Source: JAMXLO01 sp963749575 (lineage in GTDB: Bacteria > Pseudomonadota > Alphaproteobacteria > Acetobacterales > Acetobacteraceae). From it: DNA of 64,000 nucleotides. The stretch is from positions 868,001-932,000 of the forward strand of contig CAVVNM010000014.1 in the NCBI GenBank assembly GCA_963749575.1, read 5' to 3'. Shown here one piece after another: positions 18,192 to 26,989 of the stretch. The notes beneath the pieces were generated by a model that saw only the letters and a list, made by a program, of their open reading frames with translations, was not told the origin of the DNA and ran no database searches. The number at the start of each line of letters is the position of its first letter. Position 1 is the first letter of the stretch. A program made the position numbers and the translations under genes.

Positions 18192-19673
18192 ATGCTCGAT
18201 ATCGCGTTCGCCAAATCGGCATTGCCGAAATCTGGGGCACTCGTGCTGCTGATCGGCGAAGGCGAGATGCCGTCGGGTTTGTGGCAGCAGGCCGATGAGG
18301 TAACCGGCGGTGCAATCGACCGGGCTCTCAAGGCAGCGGAATTCAACGGGGCGAAAGGCAAGACGTGCACCGTGCTCGCGCCGGGCGCGGGATTGTCGCG
18401 CGTGGTCGCTGTCGGCCTCGGCAAACCAGCGGAACTTACGACCCGCGTGCTGAACGAAGCCGGAGGCCACGCTGCGGCGGCAATGCTGCGCGACCCCACG
18501 GGTGCCGTTGCGACTGCCGCTTTGCTGCCGGCACAGGTAGCGGAGGTCGCACTGGGTGCCACACTGCGCGCCTATCGGTTTGACAGATACCGCACCAAGG
18601 AGACGCCTGAGGACAAACCGAAACTTACCAAGCTCACGCTGCTCACCGCCGAGCCATCGCGCGCCAGGTCGGCGTGGGAGCCGCTGCACGGAGTGGCGAA
18701 GGGCGTGTTCCTGTCGCGCGATCTGGTCAGCGAACCCCCCAACGTGCTGAACCCGGCGGAAATGGCCGATCGCTGCAAGAAGCTGAGCGAACTTGGCCTC
18801 AAGGTGGAGGTGCTTGGCCCGCGGGAGATGAGCCGACTGGGGTTCGGTGCACTGCTCGGCGTCGCGCAGGGCAGCGCGAATGAGCCACGCATGGTGGTCA
18901 TGCAGTGGCACGGTGCTTCCGGCAATGCACGCAAGGCCAAGGGCAGGCCGGTGGCGTTCATCGGCAAGGGGGTCACGTTCGACACCGGCGGCATCAGCAT
19001 CAAGCCGGCCGGCGGCATGGAGGACATGAAGTGGGACATGGCCGGCGCCGGCACGGTGGTCGGCGTGATGGCGGCACTGGCAGGACGCAAGGCGAAGGTC
19101 GATGCGGTGGGACTGGTCGGGTTGGTGGAGAACATGCCGTCCGGCAATGCGCAGCGGCCGGGCGATGTCGTGAAGAGCTACTCGGGCCAGACCATCGAGG
19201 TTATCAATACCGATGCGGAGGGGCGCCTCGTGCTGGCGGATGTGCTTTGGTACTGCCAGCAGAAATTCGATCCACGCGTCATGGTGGATCTGGCGACGCT
19301 GACCGGTGCCATCATTGTGGCGCTGGGCCACGAGTATGCCGGCATGTTCAGCAATGACGACGCATTGGCACAGAAGCTGGCATCGGTTGGGCAGGTGACC
19401 GACGAGAAGGTGTGGCGCTTCCCGCTCGATGACGCGTACGACCGGCTGATCCGCTCCGACATCGCCGACATGAAGAACATCGGCGGACGCCCCGCCGGAT
19501 CGATCAGCGCGGCGCAGTTCATCCAGCGTTTCGTCAATCGCAAGCCGTGGGCACATCTCGACATCGCAGGCGTGGCATGGAGCACCCGGGATTCGCCTTG
19601 CGTGCCGAAGGGCGCCACGGCATTCGGCGTGCGGTTGCTGGACCGGCTGGTCGCGGAACACTACGAGGGATGA
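18192..19673 (+). CDS. pepA: Leucyl aminopeptidase (cytosol aminopeptidase, M17)
   Basis: PepA removes N-terminal amino acids from peptides using two metal ions in a hexameric cytosolic enzyme; in E. coli it also binds DNA. The protein is 493 residues. The metal/catalytic region is complete: VAFIGKGVTFDTGGISIKP, then WDMAGAGTV, and the family signature NTDAEGRLVLAD at about 339-350. GGRPAGSISAAQFI follows. The start at 18192 is supported by AGGGGAG about ten bases upstream. The stop overlaps the start of holC (ATGA), the same gene pair arrangement seen widely in proteobacteria. Confidence 0.95.
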   Translation: MLDIAFAKSALPKSGALVLLIGEGEMPSGLWQQADEVTGGAIDRALKAAEFNGAKGKTCTVLAPGAGLSRVVAVGLGKPAELTTRVLNEAGGHAAAAMLRDPTGAVATAALLPAQVAEVALGATLRAYRFDRYRTKETPEDKPKLTKLTLLTAEPSRARSAWEPLHGVAKGVFLSRDLVSEPPNVLNPAEMADRCKKLSELGLKVEVLGPREMSRLGFGALLGVAQGSANEPRMVVMQWHGASGNARKAKGRPVAFIGKGVTFDTGGISIKPAGGMEDMKWDMAGAGTVVGVMAALAGRKAKVDAVGLVGLVENMPSGNAQRPGDVVKSYSGQTIEVINTDAEGRLVLADVLWYCQQKFDPRVMVDLATLTGAIIVALGHEYAGMFSNDDALAQKLASVGQVTDEKVWRFPLDDAYDRLIRSDIADMKNIGGRPAGSISAAQFIQRFVNRKPWAHLDIAGVAWSTRDSPCVPKGATAFGVRLLDRLVAEHYEG

Positions 19674-20116
19674 CGGAGATCGGCTTCTACCACCTGACCC
19701 GCACTGGACCGGACCATGCGTTGCCGCAACTGCTCGGGCGAACCCTGGCGACAGGACAGCGCGCGGTGGTGTTATGCGGCAGCGAGGAGCATGTCACCGC
19801 ACTTGACCACGAGCTGTGGCAATGCAGCGATCCCGGCTGGTTGCCGCACGGCACGGCGGCGGACGGCGATGCCGGGTTGCAGCCGATCTGGCTGACCACG
19901 GAAGATGCGGCACCGAACCGTGCCCGCTTCCTGTTCCTGTTGGACGGCGCGCGGAGCACGCACCTCGACGCGTTCGACCGGGTGTTCGATCTGTTCGACG
20001 GCAAGGACGCCGCCGCGGTGACCGCGGCACGCCAGCGCTGGAGCGAGGCGAAGGCCGCCGGGCACACCCTGGCCTATTGGCAGCAGGGCGAGCGCGGCTG
20101 GGAGAAGAAGTCGTAA
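19670..20116 (+). CDS. holC: DNA polymerase III subunit chi
   Basis: HolC is the chi subunit that links the clamp-loader complex to single-strand binding protein during replication. The 148-residue protein opens with MTEIGFYHLTRT, has the family's RAVVLCGSEEHVTALDHELW region and ends with the TLAYWQQGERGWEKK tail. It starts inside the pepA stop codon (ATGA), so it is translationally coupled to it. Size and neighbours match the alphaproteobacterial chi subunit. Confidence 0.9.
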   Translation: MTEIGFYHLTRTGPDHALPQLLGRTLATGQRAVVLCGSEEHVTALDHELWQCSDPGWLPHGTAADGDAGLQPIWLTTEDAAPNRARFLFLLDGARSTHLDAFDRVFDLFDGKDAAAVTAARQRWSEAKAAGHTLAYWQQGERGWEKKS

Positions 20117-20141
20117 TTGTGCACCGGACCGTGCGCCGGTG

Positions 20142-20318
20142 ATGCGTAATCACGGCATTACCACGGTCGGTGCCACGACGCGCGAGGCGTTCAGCCTGAT
20201 GAAGGAGTCGGTGCGCGCCGCCCGCATTCAGTTGCTGATGGAGGCCACCGGCGCGGTGCTGTCGGAAATTCAGCCCTCGGCGGAATGGCCCGCCTATCTT
20301 CGGGGTTACCGCGACTGA
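20142..20318 (+). pseudogene. C-terminal remnant of a class II aldolase/adducin-family protein
   Basis: This 58-codon frame reads MRNHGITTVGATTREAFSLM, then RAARIQLLMEATGAVLSEIQ and ends YLRGYRD. That matches the C-terminal third of class II aldolase/adducin proteins, where LRNHGLLVVG carries a metal-binding histidine and is followed by a helix with an aromatic/E-rich pattern. The catalytic N-terminal two thirds, including the HxH metal site, are missing, since holC ends only about 25 bases upstream. It is therefore a truncated remnant rather than a working enzyme. It is too short to be picked up by common gene-length cut-offs. Confidence 0.6.
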
Positions 20319-20385
20319 ACACGATCGGGCGCGCGAACCACGGCATGGCCGCCGAGTGCGCCGGCCAGATCCGACCGGGGAGGCG

Positions 20386-21012
20386 CTATCCTGCCTGCGC
20401 CACCTGCTGCCGCATCGCGTTGATCAGCGCGTCGATGTCGTTGTTGTTGCGGCTCAGATAGGACGCGTAATCCTGCCGCTGCGTCAGGCGCAACGAAGTA
20501 CCTTCGGCGACGACGTCGACGATCCGCGGGTCGCTGGCGGGGTTGCTGATGATCCAGTCCACATTGGTCGGCGGATTGTTCGGCCGTTCCACGACCGCGG
20601 ACACCACTACGGTGTCATCGCGCTGCTGCGCCCGGCCGATGGTGAAGCGGACGCCGCGATAATCACCCAGCTTGGCTGTGATGTTGTTCACCAGCACCTG
20701 ATGGAACAGCTCGGTGTAGCGTTGTTGCTGCGCGGCCGATGCGCTGCGCCAGAACCGTCCGAGACAGAAGCGCGCCACGCCATCGACATCGACCGCTCCA
20801 TCGATGATCGCGGTCAGCTTCGCCCGCTTGTCATGATCGGCCTCCGGCCCATTCACGACGGCCACAAGTTTGTCGCCAATGCTCCTGACGAACGCGCTGG
20901 CACGGCTCTCCGACGCATCGGCAAGTGCCGGATGGATCAGCCGGCCGGTGACCGGCAACAGCGCGGCGGCGGTCAGGACCAGGAAGGTGCGGCGGTTCAA
21001 CATGGCGTGCAT
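20386..21012 (-). CDS. MlaC/Ttg2D-family phospholipid-binding periplasmic protein
   Basis: MlaC shuttles phospholipid between the outer-membrane MlaA complex and the inner-membrane MlaFEDB transporter. This 208-residue protein has an N-terminal signal (NRRTFLVLTAAALLP). The mature part shows the family pattern DVDGVARFCLGRFWRSAS, then QQQRYTELFHQVLVNNI and the beta-sheet segment PTNVDWIISNPASDPRIVDV. It lies just eight bases after the stop of mlaA on the same strand, so they form one operon. A GAGG motif is close to the ATG at 21012; the ATG at 21003 (MLNRRTF) is an alternative. The other Mla genes are not in this window. Confidence 0.87.
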   Translation of the reverse strand: MHAMLNRRTFLVLTAAALLPVTGRLIHPALADASESRASAFVRSIGDKLVAVVNGPEADHDKRAKLTAIIDGAVDVDGVARFCLGRFWRSASAAQQQRYTELFHQVLVNNITAKLGDYRGVRFTIGRAQQRDDTVVVSAVVERPNNPPTNVDWIISNPASDPRIVDVVAEGTSLRLTQRQDYASYLSRNNNDIDALINAMRQQVAQAG

Positions 21013-21020
21013 GGCCTCGC

Positions 21021-21845
21021 TCAATAGTCCGGCGATGTGGCCGGCGAATAGGTCACTGTATCCTTTGTCCCCGCTTGCGGAAACCATACCGGAATCGTGG
21101 CGCGTCGGTCGCTGCGGGCATCATCGATCTTGGCCTGCCGGTGCTGGCGATACAGGCTGCGGAACGTGGCATACGGGTCGAGCGCAGTCTTCTTGGTGCT
21201 GTCGATGTCGTCCAGATGACGCTCCCGCTGGTCGATCCCATTGATCGCGAAGCGAGACCAATCGAGCGCCCGCACCGCGGCGCCCTGACCTACCCAGGTA
21301 AACGGGTCCATCGCCTCGTCGACGCCGAGCCCGATCGCATCGCGCGGATCGGACGGACCGAACACCGGCAAGAACAGGAACGGCCCGGACGGCAGCCCCC
21401 ACAGCGCCAACGTCATGCCGAAGTCCGTGTCGTGGTCGGGATAACCCCAATTCTTGGCGACGTCGAAAATGCCCAGGACGCCGACCGTGGTGTTGATCAC
21501 GAAACGCATTGTGGTGTCGCCGGCGCGCCGCGGCTTGCCCTGCAGCACGTCGTTACCGAGTTCCACCGGCGTGCCGAGGTTGGACAGCACGTTGTGAATA
21601 CCGCCGCGCACCGGCTCCGGGATCAGAAATCGATAGGCCTGTGCGACGGGACGCATGATCACTGTATCGAGACCATCGTTGAATGCGTAGATTGCGCGGT
21701 TGGTCGGCTCGAGCGGATCATTGGTCTCCCTGAAGTCGGCGACGGCGTCGGGATCATCTGCCGGGGGCGGCGTGGCGCAGCCGCTCAGGCTGCCAAGCAG
21801 CACGGCGGTGATCGCCAGAAGGTGACGGCGGATGGCTGCGCGCAT
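21021..21845 (-). CDS. mlaA: MlaA (VacJ) family outer-membrane lipoprotein
   Basis: MlaA removes mislocalised phospholipid from the outer leaflet of the outer membrane. The protein is 274 residues with a lipobox (LSGC) and then the hallmark NDPLEPTNRAIYAFND. The segment GNDVLQGKPRRAGDTTMRFV and FGMTLALWGLPSGPFLFLPVFGPSDPRD is highly typical. A distal PFTWVGQ segment and a charged C-terminal tail follow. The start at 21845 is supported by GAGGA about five bases upstream. It is first in an operon with the MlaC-like gene and divergent from metF. Confidence 0.92.
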   Translation of the reverse strand: MRAAIRRHLLAITAVLLGSLSGCATPPPADDPDAVADFRETNDPLEPTNRAIYAFNDGLDTVIMRPVAQAYRFLIPEPVRGGIHNVLSNLGTPVELGNDVLQGKPRRAGDTTMRFVINTTVGVLGIFDVAKNWGYPDHDTDFGMTLALWGLPSGPFLFLPVFGPSDPRDAIGLGVDEAMDPFTWVGQGAAVRALDWSRFAINGIDQRERHLDDIDSTKKTALDPYATFRSLYRQHRQAKIDDARSDRRATIPVWFPQAGTKDTVTYSPATSPDY

Positions 21846-22029
21846 CGGGTTCCTCGGACGGGGTTCAACGGGCGGAGGAAAAAGCACAGATACTGCCCTT
21901 CCGCCCACCGAAAACAGCGGATGGTTTCGATTACCGGCCGGAGACTAAGCGGCGGACGGACGTCACGCAACGTGGACGCTGAGCGCAATTGGACTTTGCG
22001 CTGACGCGTGGAGATGGGAAACAGACGCC

Positions 22030-22995
22030 ATGAACCACCAGCCGGAACGCGCCACCGCCCAGACCGCACCGCCGACGCTGGAACGCTGGTTGACCGGGCC
22101 GCGATTCACCGCCCTGCCGGCGCGGGGGGCCGCCCATCCGCCACCGATGCTGTCATTCGAGTTCTTCCCCCCGAAAACCGAGAGGCTGGAGGAGCAGCTT
22201 TGGACCTGCATCCGGCGACTGGAGCCGCTGCGGCCACGGTTCGTCTCGGTCACCTATGGTGCGGGCGGCAGCACGCGGCAGCGGACCCATGCCACCGTGG
22301 CGCGCATGGTGCACGAGACCGAGCTGGTGCCGGCGGCTCATCTCACCTGCGTGGGCGCGACCCGCGAGGAGGTGGACGAAGTGGCGCGGCAGTACTGGGA
22401 AGCCGGGGTGCGACACATTGTTGCGCTACGCGGCGATCCGCCCCCAGGCGAGGTCTATCAGCCGCACCCCGGCGGCTATTCGTTCGCAGCCGACCTGGTG
22501 GCCGGGCTGAGCCGCGTCGCGCCGTTCGACATCTCGGTCGCGGCCTACCCCGAGGTCCACCCGCAGGCTCCGTCGCGGATGTCCGATCTCGACAGTCTGA
22601 AGCGCAAGCTGGATGCCGGCGCGCATCGCGCGATCACGAATTTCTTCTTCGATACCTCGGTATTCCTGCGCTTTCTGGACCTCTGCCTGGCCGCCGGCAT
22701 CACCGCGCCGATCGTGCCCGGCATCATGCCGGTGACCAACCTGGCGGGGCTGCGGCGGATGTCGGAGCTGTGCGGGACGAGCGTGCCAGACTGGCTCGGC
22801 CACATGTTCGAGGGATTGGACGATGATCCGGACACCCGTCGGATGGTAGCCACGGTGGTGGCAGCCGAGCAGGTACGGCTGCTGCAGGCCAACGGGGTGG
22901 ATGAGTTCCATTTCTATACGCTCAACCGACCGGAGCTGAGCTACGCGATCGCGCATATCCTGGGGGTGCGGCCAGCAACGGAGGGGGGCGGCTGA
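22030..22995 (+). CDS. metF: Methylenetetrahydrofolate reductase
   Basis: MetF reduces 5,10-methylenetetrahydrofolate to 5-methyltetrahydrofolate with a flavin, feeding methionine synthesis. The protein is 321 residues. Recognisable blocks are LSFEFFPPKTERLEEQLW (catalytic glutamate), RFVSVTYGAGGSTRQRT, HIVALRGDPP, AAYPEVHP, and the closing GVDEFHFYTLNRPELSYAI. It extends about 35 residues before the core, a mildly long N-terminus. The 180 bases upstream separate it from the divergent mlaA gene; I see no recognisable SAM riboswitch there. Confidence 0.94.
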   Translation: MNHQPERATAQTAPPTLERWLTGPRFTALPARGAAHPPPMLSFEFFPPKTERLEEQLWTCIRRLEPLRPRFVSVTYGAGGSTRQRTHATVARMVHETELVPAAHLTCVGATREEVDEVARQYWEAGVRHIVALRGDPPPGEVYQPHPGGYSFAADLVAGLSRVAPFDISVAAYPEVHPQAPSRMSDLDSLKRKLDAGAHRAITNFFFDTSVFLRFLDLCLAAGITAPIVPGIMPVTNLAGLRRMSELCGTSVPDWLGHMFEGLDDDPDTRRMVATVVAAEQVRLLQANGVDEFHFYTLNRPELSYAIAHILGVRPATEGGG

Positions 22996-23181
22996 AGCAG
23001 CCGACGGTTGGCACCGGTTGGGCTGCCGCCGTGCGGCCTCGCGCCAGCCTGGTGAGCAATTCAGCCCACCGCCGGCGGTGATCCGTCACCTGCCGGCTCC
23101 GGACGCAACCGCCGCCGCGGTTCGCCACGGAGGTCCGGCAATTTGGTTCGAAATCTGCGGCACGCACTATATCCGGATCAC

Positions 23182-25368
23182 ATGACCGATTATCTGACGC
23201 GCCTCAACGCCGAGCAGCGCGAAGCCGTCGAGACGGTGGACGGCCCTTTGCTTGTCCTGGCTGGCGCGGGCACCGGCAAGACGCGTGTGCTGACCACCCG
23301 CTTCGCCCATATTTTGCTCACCGGCCTCGCCTATCCGAGCCAGGTGCTGGCCGTCACCTTCACCAACAAGGCCGCCCGCGAGATGCGCGAGCGGGTGAGT
23401 GCGATCCTCGGCCGGCCAGTGGAAGGGCTTTGGCTTGGCACGTTCCATGCGCTCTGCGCCCGGATGCTGCGCCGGCACGCCGATCAGGTCGGATTGACCT
23501 CGAGCTTCACCATCCTCGACGCCGACGACCAGCTGCGTCTGTTGAAGCAGGTGATGGAAGCGGAACGGTTGGATACCAAACGCTGGGTGCCGCAGGCGCT
23601 GATGGCGGTGATCCAGCGTTGGAAGGATCGTGGCCTGACCCCGGCGCGGATTACGCCGCAGGACGATACCGACTTCGCCGCGGGCCGCGCCCGCGCGCTG
23701 TATGCTGCCTATCAGGCGCGGCTGCGCTCGCTGAACGCTGCCGATTTCGGCGATCTGCTGCTGCACATGACCGAACTGCTGCGTGATCAGCCGGACATCC
23801 TCGCGCAATACCACCGGCTGTTCCGCTACATCCTGGTCGATGAATACCAGGACACGAACCTGGTGCAGTACCTCTGGCTGCGCCTGCTGGCGCAGGGCCA
23901 CAAGAACATCTGTTGCGTCGGCGACGATGACCAGTCGATCTATTCGTGGCGCGGTGCCGAAGTGGAGAACATTCTGCGCTTCGAGCACGATTTTCCCGGT
24001 GCCAGGATCGTTCGGCTGGAGGCGAACTATCGCTCGACCGCACCGATCCTGGCCGCCGCCGCGGCATTGATCCAGCACAACGAGGGGCGACTGGGCAAGA
24101 CCTTGCGGCCAGGCCGCGAGGATGCAGCCGGCGAGCGTGTGACGGTGGTCGGGCTGTGGGATTCGGACGAGGAAGCCCGCATGGTGGGCGATCGCATCGA
24201 GGCGCTGCGGCGTGACGGCGAACGGCTCGTGGAGATGGCAATCCTGGTGCGCGCCGGCTTTCAGACCCGCGCATTCGAGGAACGCCTGATCACGCTGGGC
24301 GTGCCCTACCGCGTGGTCGGCGGGCTGCGGTTCTATGAGCGCCAGGAAACCCGCGACGCCATCGCCTATATGCGACTGGTCGTTCAGCCGGCCGACGATC
24401 TCGCGTTCGAACGCATCGTCAACGTGCCGCGGCGCGGCGTCGGCGAGGTTGCGCTGCGCACAATACACGAGACGGCAAGGACGGAAGGCGTGCCGCTGAT
24501 GGCAGCGGCGGCGAAGCTGCTTGCCGGCGGCGGTCTGAAGGGCCGGGTGAAAGAGCAGGTCGATGCACTGCTTCGCGGCTTCGTCCGCTGGCGCGCGCTG
24601 TTGGATGAGGACGGCCACGTCGTGACGGTCGCCACGATGCTCGATGAAAGCGGCTACACCGGGATGTGGCAGCAGGACAAGTCGCCCGAGGCACCGGGAC
24701 GGCTGGAAAATCTGAAGGAGCTGGTTCGCGCGTTGGCCGATTTCGCAACGCTGTCCGGTTTCCTCGACCATGTATCGCTGGTCATGGAAAACGACGAGTC
24801 GGCGGATGGAGATCGGGTCAATATAATGACGCTCCATGGCGCGAAAGGGCTGGAGTTCGACACGGTGTTTCTGCCCGGCTGGGAGGAAGGACTGTTTCCC
24901 AACCAGCGCGCACTGGATGAGGGCGGCGTGAAGTCACTCGAGGAGGAGCGTCGGCTCGCCTACGTCGGTCTGACCCGGGCGCGCCGGCGGGCGATCATCA
25001 GCCATGCCGCGAACCGGCGGATCTACGCGAACTGGCAGAGCAGCATTCCCAGCCGCTTCATTGACGAACTGCCGAACGTCGAGGTGGAGCGGACCGGTTC
25101 GGCGGCGCTGGCCCGCGATGCGCGGGTGCTGGCGGCGACGACATTCACCGGCCAGTTCCCTCTGGTCGCACGGCGAACCCACACGATCGAGGCCTGGGAG
25201 CGTCCGGCACGGTCGGCCCGGGCCGATGCCATACCGATCGGCGCCCGCGTGTTTCATCAGAAGTTCGGCTACGGCACCGTAACGGCGGCCGACGATGACC
25301 GACTGGACGTGGCGTTCGACAAGGCGGGAGAGAAGCGGGTGCTGGACCGGTTCGTGGAGAAGGTGTGA
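23182..25368 (+). CDS. UvrD/PcrA-family ATP-dependent DNA helicase
   Basis: This is a superfamily 1 3'-5' DNA helicase acting in repair and conflict resolution, 728 residues long. Motif I GAGTGKT is at 28-34, AVTFTNKAAREM is motif Ia, DEYQDTN (from about 221) is motif II, DDQSIYSWRGAE is motif III, LEANYRS is motif IV, MTLHGAKGLEF is motif V and YVGLTRARRR is motif VI. The C-terminal end (VFHQKFGYGTV) is the Tudor-like RNA-polymerase-binding module of PcrA/UvrD. The ATG at 23182 is preferred to an earlier start because MTDYLTRLNAEQREAV is the normal opening. It overlaps the prmA start. Confidence 0.93.
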   Translation: MTDYLTRLNAEQREAVETVDGPLLVLAGAGTGKTRVLTTRFAHILLTGLAYPSQVLAVTFTNKAAREMRERVSAILGRPVEGLWLGTFHALCARMLRRHADQVGLTSSFTILDADDQLRLLKQVMEAERLDTKRWVPQALMAVIQRWKDRGLTPARITPQDDTDFAAGRARALYAAYQARLRSLNAADFGDLLLHMTELLRDQPDILAQYHRLFRYILVDEYQDTNLVQYLWLRLLAQGHKNICCVGDDDQSIYSWRGAEVENILRFEHDFPGARIVRLEANYRSTAPILAAAAALIQHNEGRLGKTLRPGREDAAGERVTVVGLWDSDEEARMVGDRIEALRRDGERLVEMAILVRAGFQTRAFEERLITLGVPYRVVGGLRFYERQETRDAIAYMRLVVQPADDLAFERIVNVPRRGVGEVALRTIHETARTEGVPLMAAAAKLLAGGGLKGRVKEQVDALLRGFVRWRALLDEDGHVVTVATMLDESGYTGMWQQDKSPEAPGRLENLKELVRALADFATLSGFLDHVSLVMENDESADGDRVNIMTLHGAKGLEFDTVFLPGWEEGLFPNQRALDEGGVKSLEEERRLAYVGLTRARRRAIISHAANRRIYANWQSSIPSRFIDELPNVEVERTGSAALARDARVLAATTFTGQFPLVARRTHTIEAWERPARSARADAIPIGARVFHQKFGYGTVTAADDDRLDVAFDKAGEKRVLDRFVEKV

Positions 25369-26324
25369 CGCGGCCTGCGGCTGTTCGACGCCGGGTCACA
25401 CCACTCGAAACCGTCTACGTCGATGTACCGGAGGCAGCGCTCGAGGCCTACGAGGCCGCATTATCGAGCGCCTGCGCAACCGTTGGGTTTTTTCGCGATC
25501 ACCGGTCTGGCTGCTGGCGGGTAGAAGGCATACGACCTGCCGGCGGCGACGAAGCAACGCTCGCGGCAGCACTCGCGCTGGCCGCGGCGCTGTCCGGCAT
25601 CGAGGCGCCCGTCGAACGGACCGCGATCGCGGCAACCGGCTGGCTGGCCAGATCCTACGCCGGGTTTCCCGAGCAACTGATCGGCCGCCGCTTCTCGGTA
25701 CGTGGCACGCACCTGGTGAGCCCGCCATCGGCAGGACGTCTTGCCCTGACCCTGGATGCCGGCCTCGCGTTCGGGTCCGGGGAACACGGTTCGACACGTG
25801 GGTGCATCCGAGCACTGGAGCGTGTCGCCCGGCGGCGACCGAAGCGCATGCTGGACCTCGGCACCGGTTCAGGGATTCTGGCGATGGCCGCAGCGCGGCT
25901 GTTGCGTCGCCGCGTGTTGGCAACGGATATCGAGCCGTGGTCGGTGTGTGTGGCGCACCAGAATGTTGTGCTGAACCAGCTGCGGCGGCTGGTCAGCGTG
26001 CGGCTGGCAGATGGCTGGCGACATCCCGCGGTCCGCGCCGGCAGACCGTATGATCTGGTGCTCGCCAACATCCTGGCACGGCCGCTATCGCTGATGGCGC
26101 CGCAGCTTGCCGCGCACCTGGCGCCGGGCGGGACAGCCATTGTTTCGGGGCTGCTGCACAACCAGTCGCGCAGCGTCCTGGCGGCCCATCTGCGCTGTGG
26201 GCTCAGGCTGGAAGCCACTGTCCAGGAGGGGATGTGGGCGACGCTGATCCTGCGCCGACCGAACGGCAAGCCAGGCGGGACCGGCGCCGGCGTCCTGCGC
26301 GAGCCGATGAACCTACTTGCCTGA
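25365..26324 (+). CDS. prmA: Ribosomal protein L11 methyltransferase-like protein
   Basis: PrmA trimethylates ribosomal protein L11 using SAM. The 319-residue protein has an N-terminal substrate-binding half. The SAM fold has LTLDAGLAFGSGEHGSTRGCI, which is the family motif preceding motif I. LDLGTGSGILAMAAAR is at about 163-178. The catalytic-loop motif YDLVLANILARPL replaces the usual NIL pattern closely. It starts at a GTG overlapping the stop of the helicase gene with GGAGA just upstream, so the two are coupled. The methylation target is inferred from family; more distant ribosomal-protein methyltransferases look similar. Confidence 0.88.
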   Translation: MTRPAAVRRRVTPLETVYVDVPEAALEAYEAALSSACATVGFFRDHRSGCWRVEGIRPAGGDEATLAAALALAAALSGIEAPVERTAIAATGWLARSYAGFPEQLIGRRFSVRGTHLVSPPSAGRLALTLDAGLAFGSGEHGSTRGCIRALERVARRRPKRMLDLGTGSGILAMAAARLLRRRVLATDIEPWSVCVAHQNVVLNQLRRLVSVRLADGWRHPAVRAGRPYDLVLANILARPLSLMAPQLAAHLAPGGTAIVSGLLHNQSRSVLAAHLRCGLRLEATVQEGMWATLILRRPNGKPGGTGAGVLREPMNLLA

Positions 26325-26564
26325 CGCGGTGATCTTGCAGCGCTCGTGAGGCTGCACCGAGATGGTGCCGTCTTTGCCGCGGTTCGCAGGATCCGGAAAC
26401 TGCATCGTTGGCCGCCCGTTATCGAGGTCTCCCAGCACCTCTACCGATGCGGCGCCGACCAGTTGCGTGCCCCCGCCGCAGACGACCGAGAGCGTGGTCG
26501 ATGGACCCCCGTCTCCGCAGCCGGCGAGCAGCGCCGCCAGGAGCAGCCAGACAACGTGGCGCAT
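26313..26564 (-). CDS. Small lipoprotein of unknown function
   Basis: This 83-residue protein has a clean lipoprotein signal: MRHVVWLLLAALLAGC, with C16 as the lipidated residue, followed by a short glycine/serine linker. The mature part is about 65 residues, with one more pair of cysteines (VVCGGG and HERCKI) that might form a disulfide. It overlaps the end of prmA by 12 bases on the opposite strand. I do not recognise a named family. The well-formed lipobox and normal codon use support it as a real gene. Confidence 0.7.
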   Translation of the reverse strand: MRHVVWLLLAALLAGCGDGGPSTTLSVVCGGGTQLVGAASVEVLGDLDNGRPTMQFPDPANRGKDGTISVQPHERCKITASGK

Positions 26565-26725
26565 GAGGCTTCCTTCGTCAGTCGGTGCGCGATGCGAATC
26601 TGCAGGGGACCACAGCAGGAGCCACCTGCGCGTGCAAGATCGCCCGCGGCCATCGATTCGAGTCAGTGCAATTCCTGGGAAATACCCCGGGTACCTTCGG
26701 CGTCCACGGTGATTGAGGATTTGCT

Positions 26726-26989
26726 ATGTCGATGCCGACAGGAGGTCCCTTGATCACCTACATCCTGATGGCGGGAGCCGTGGCTCTGCTGTGCGGGCTC
26801 ACCGGAGGCATGCCGGGTCCGATGACGCGTGTTGCATCGCCGGAGCCGTGCGAGCCCGAGGCCGCGACCAGCGACGCAACGCTGCGGGACCTCCGCGAGG
26901 CGGTATCGGATGCTTGCGCAGAAGACGCACGGCTTGGACACGAGCGGCTATTCCACGGACGAACCCATGGCAGCGAGCCCGTGCGGTAA
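26726..26989 (+). CDS. Possible small membrane or secreted protein
   Basis: This frame encodes 87 residues with one hydrophobic segment near the start (ITYILMAGAVALLCGLTGG) and a charged remainder. The ATG at 26726 has no ribosome binding site, but AGGAGG at 26740-26745 lies four bases before an in-frame TTG at 26750, which may be the true start. Its 3' end overlaps the convergent sigma-factor gene by about 42 bases. No family is recognised, so the call rests on the AGGAGG and the signal-like hydrophobic stretch. Confidence 0.4.
   Translation: MSMPTGGPLITYILMAGAVALLCGLTGGMPGPMTRVASPEPCEPEAATSDATLRDLREAVSDACAEDARLGHERLFHGRTHGSEPVR

Noticed and set aside
21846..22029. SAM-type riboswitch upstream of metF
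   Set aside because: No recognisable riboswitch core could be made out by eye; a covariance-model search would decide.
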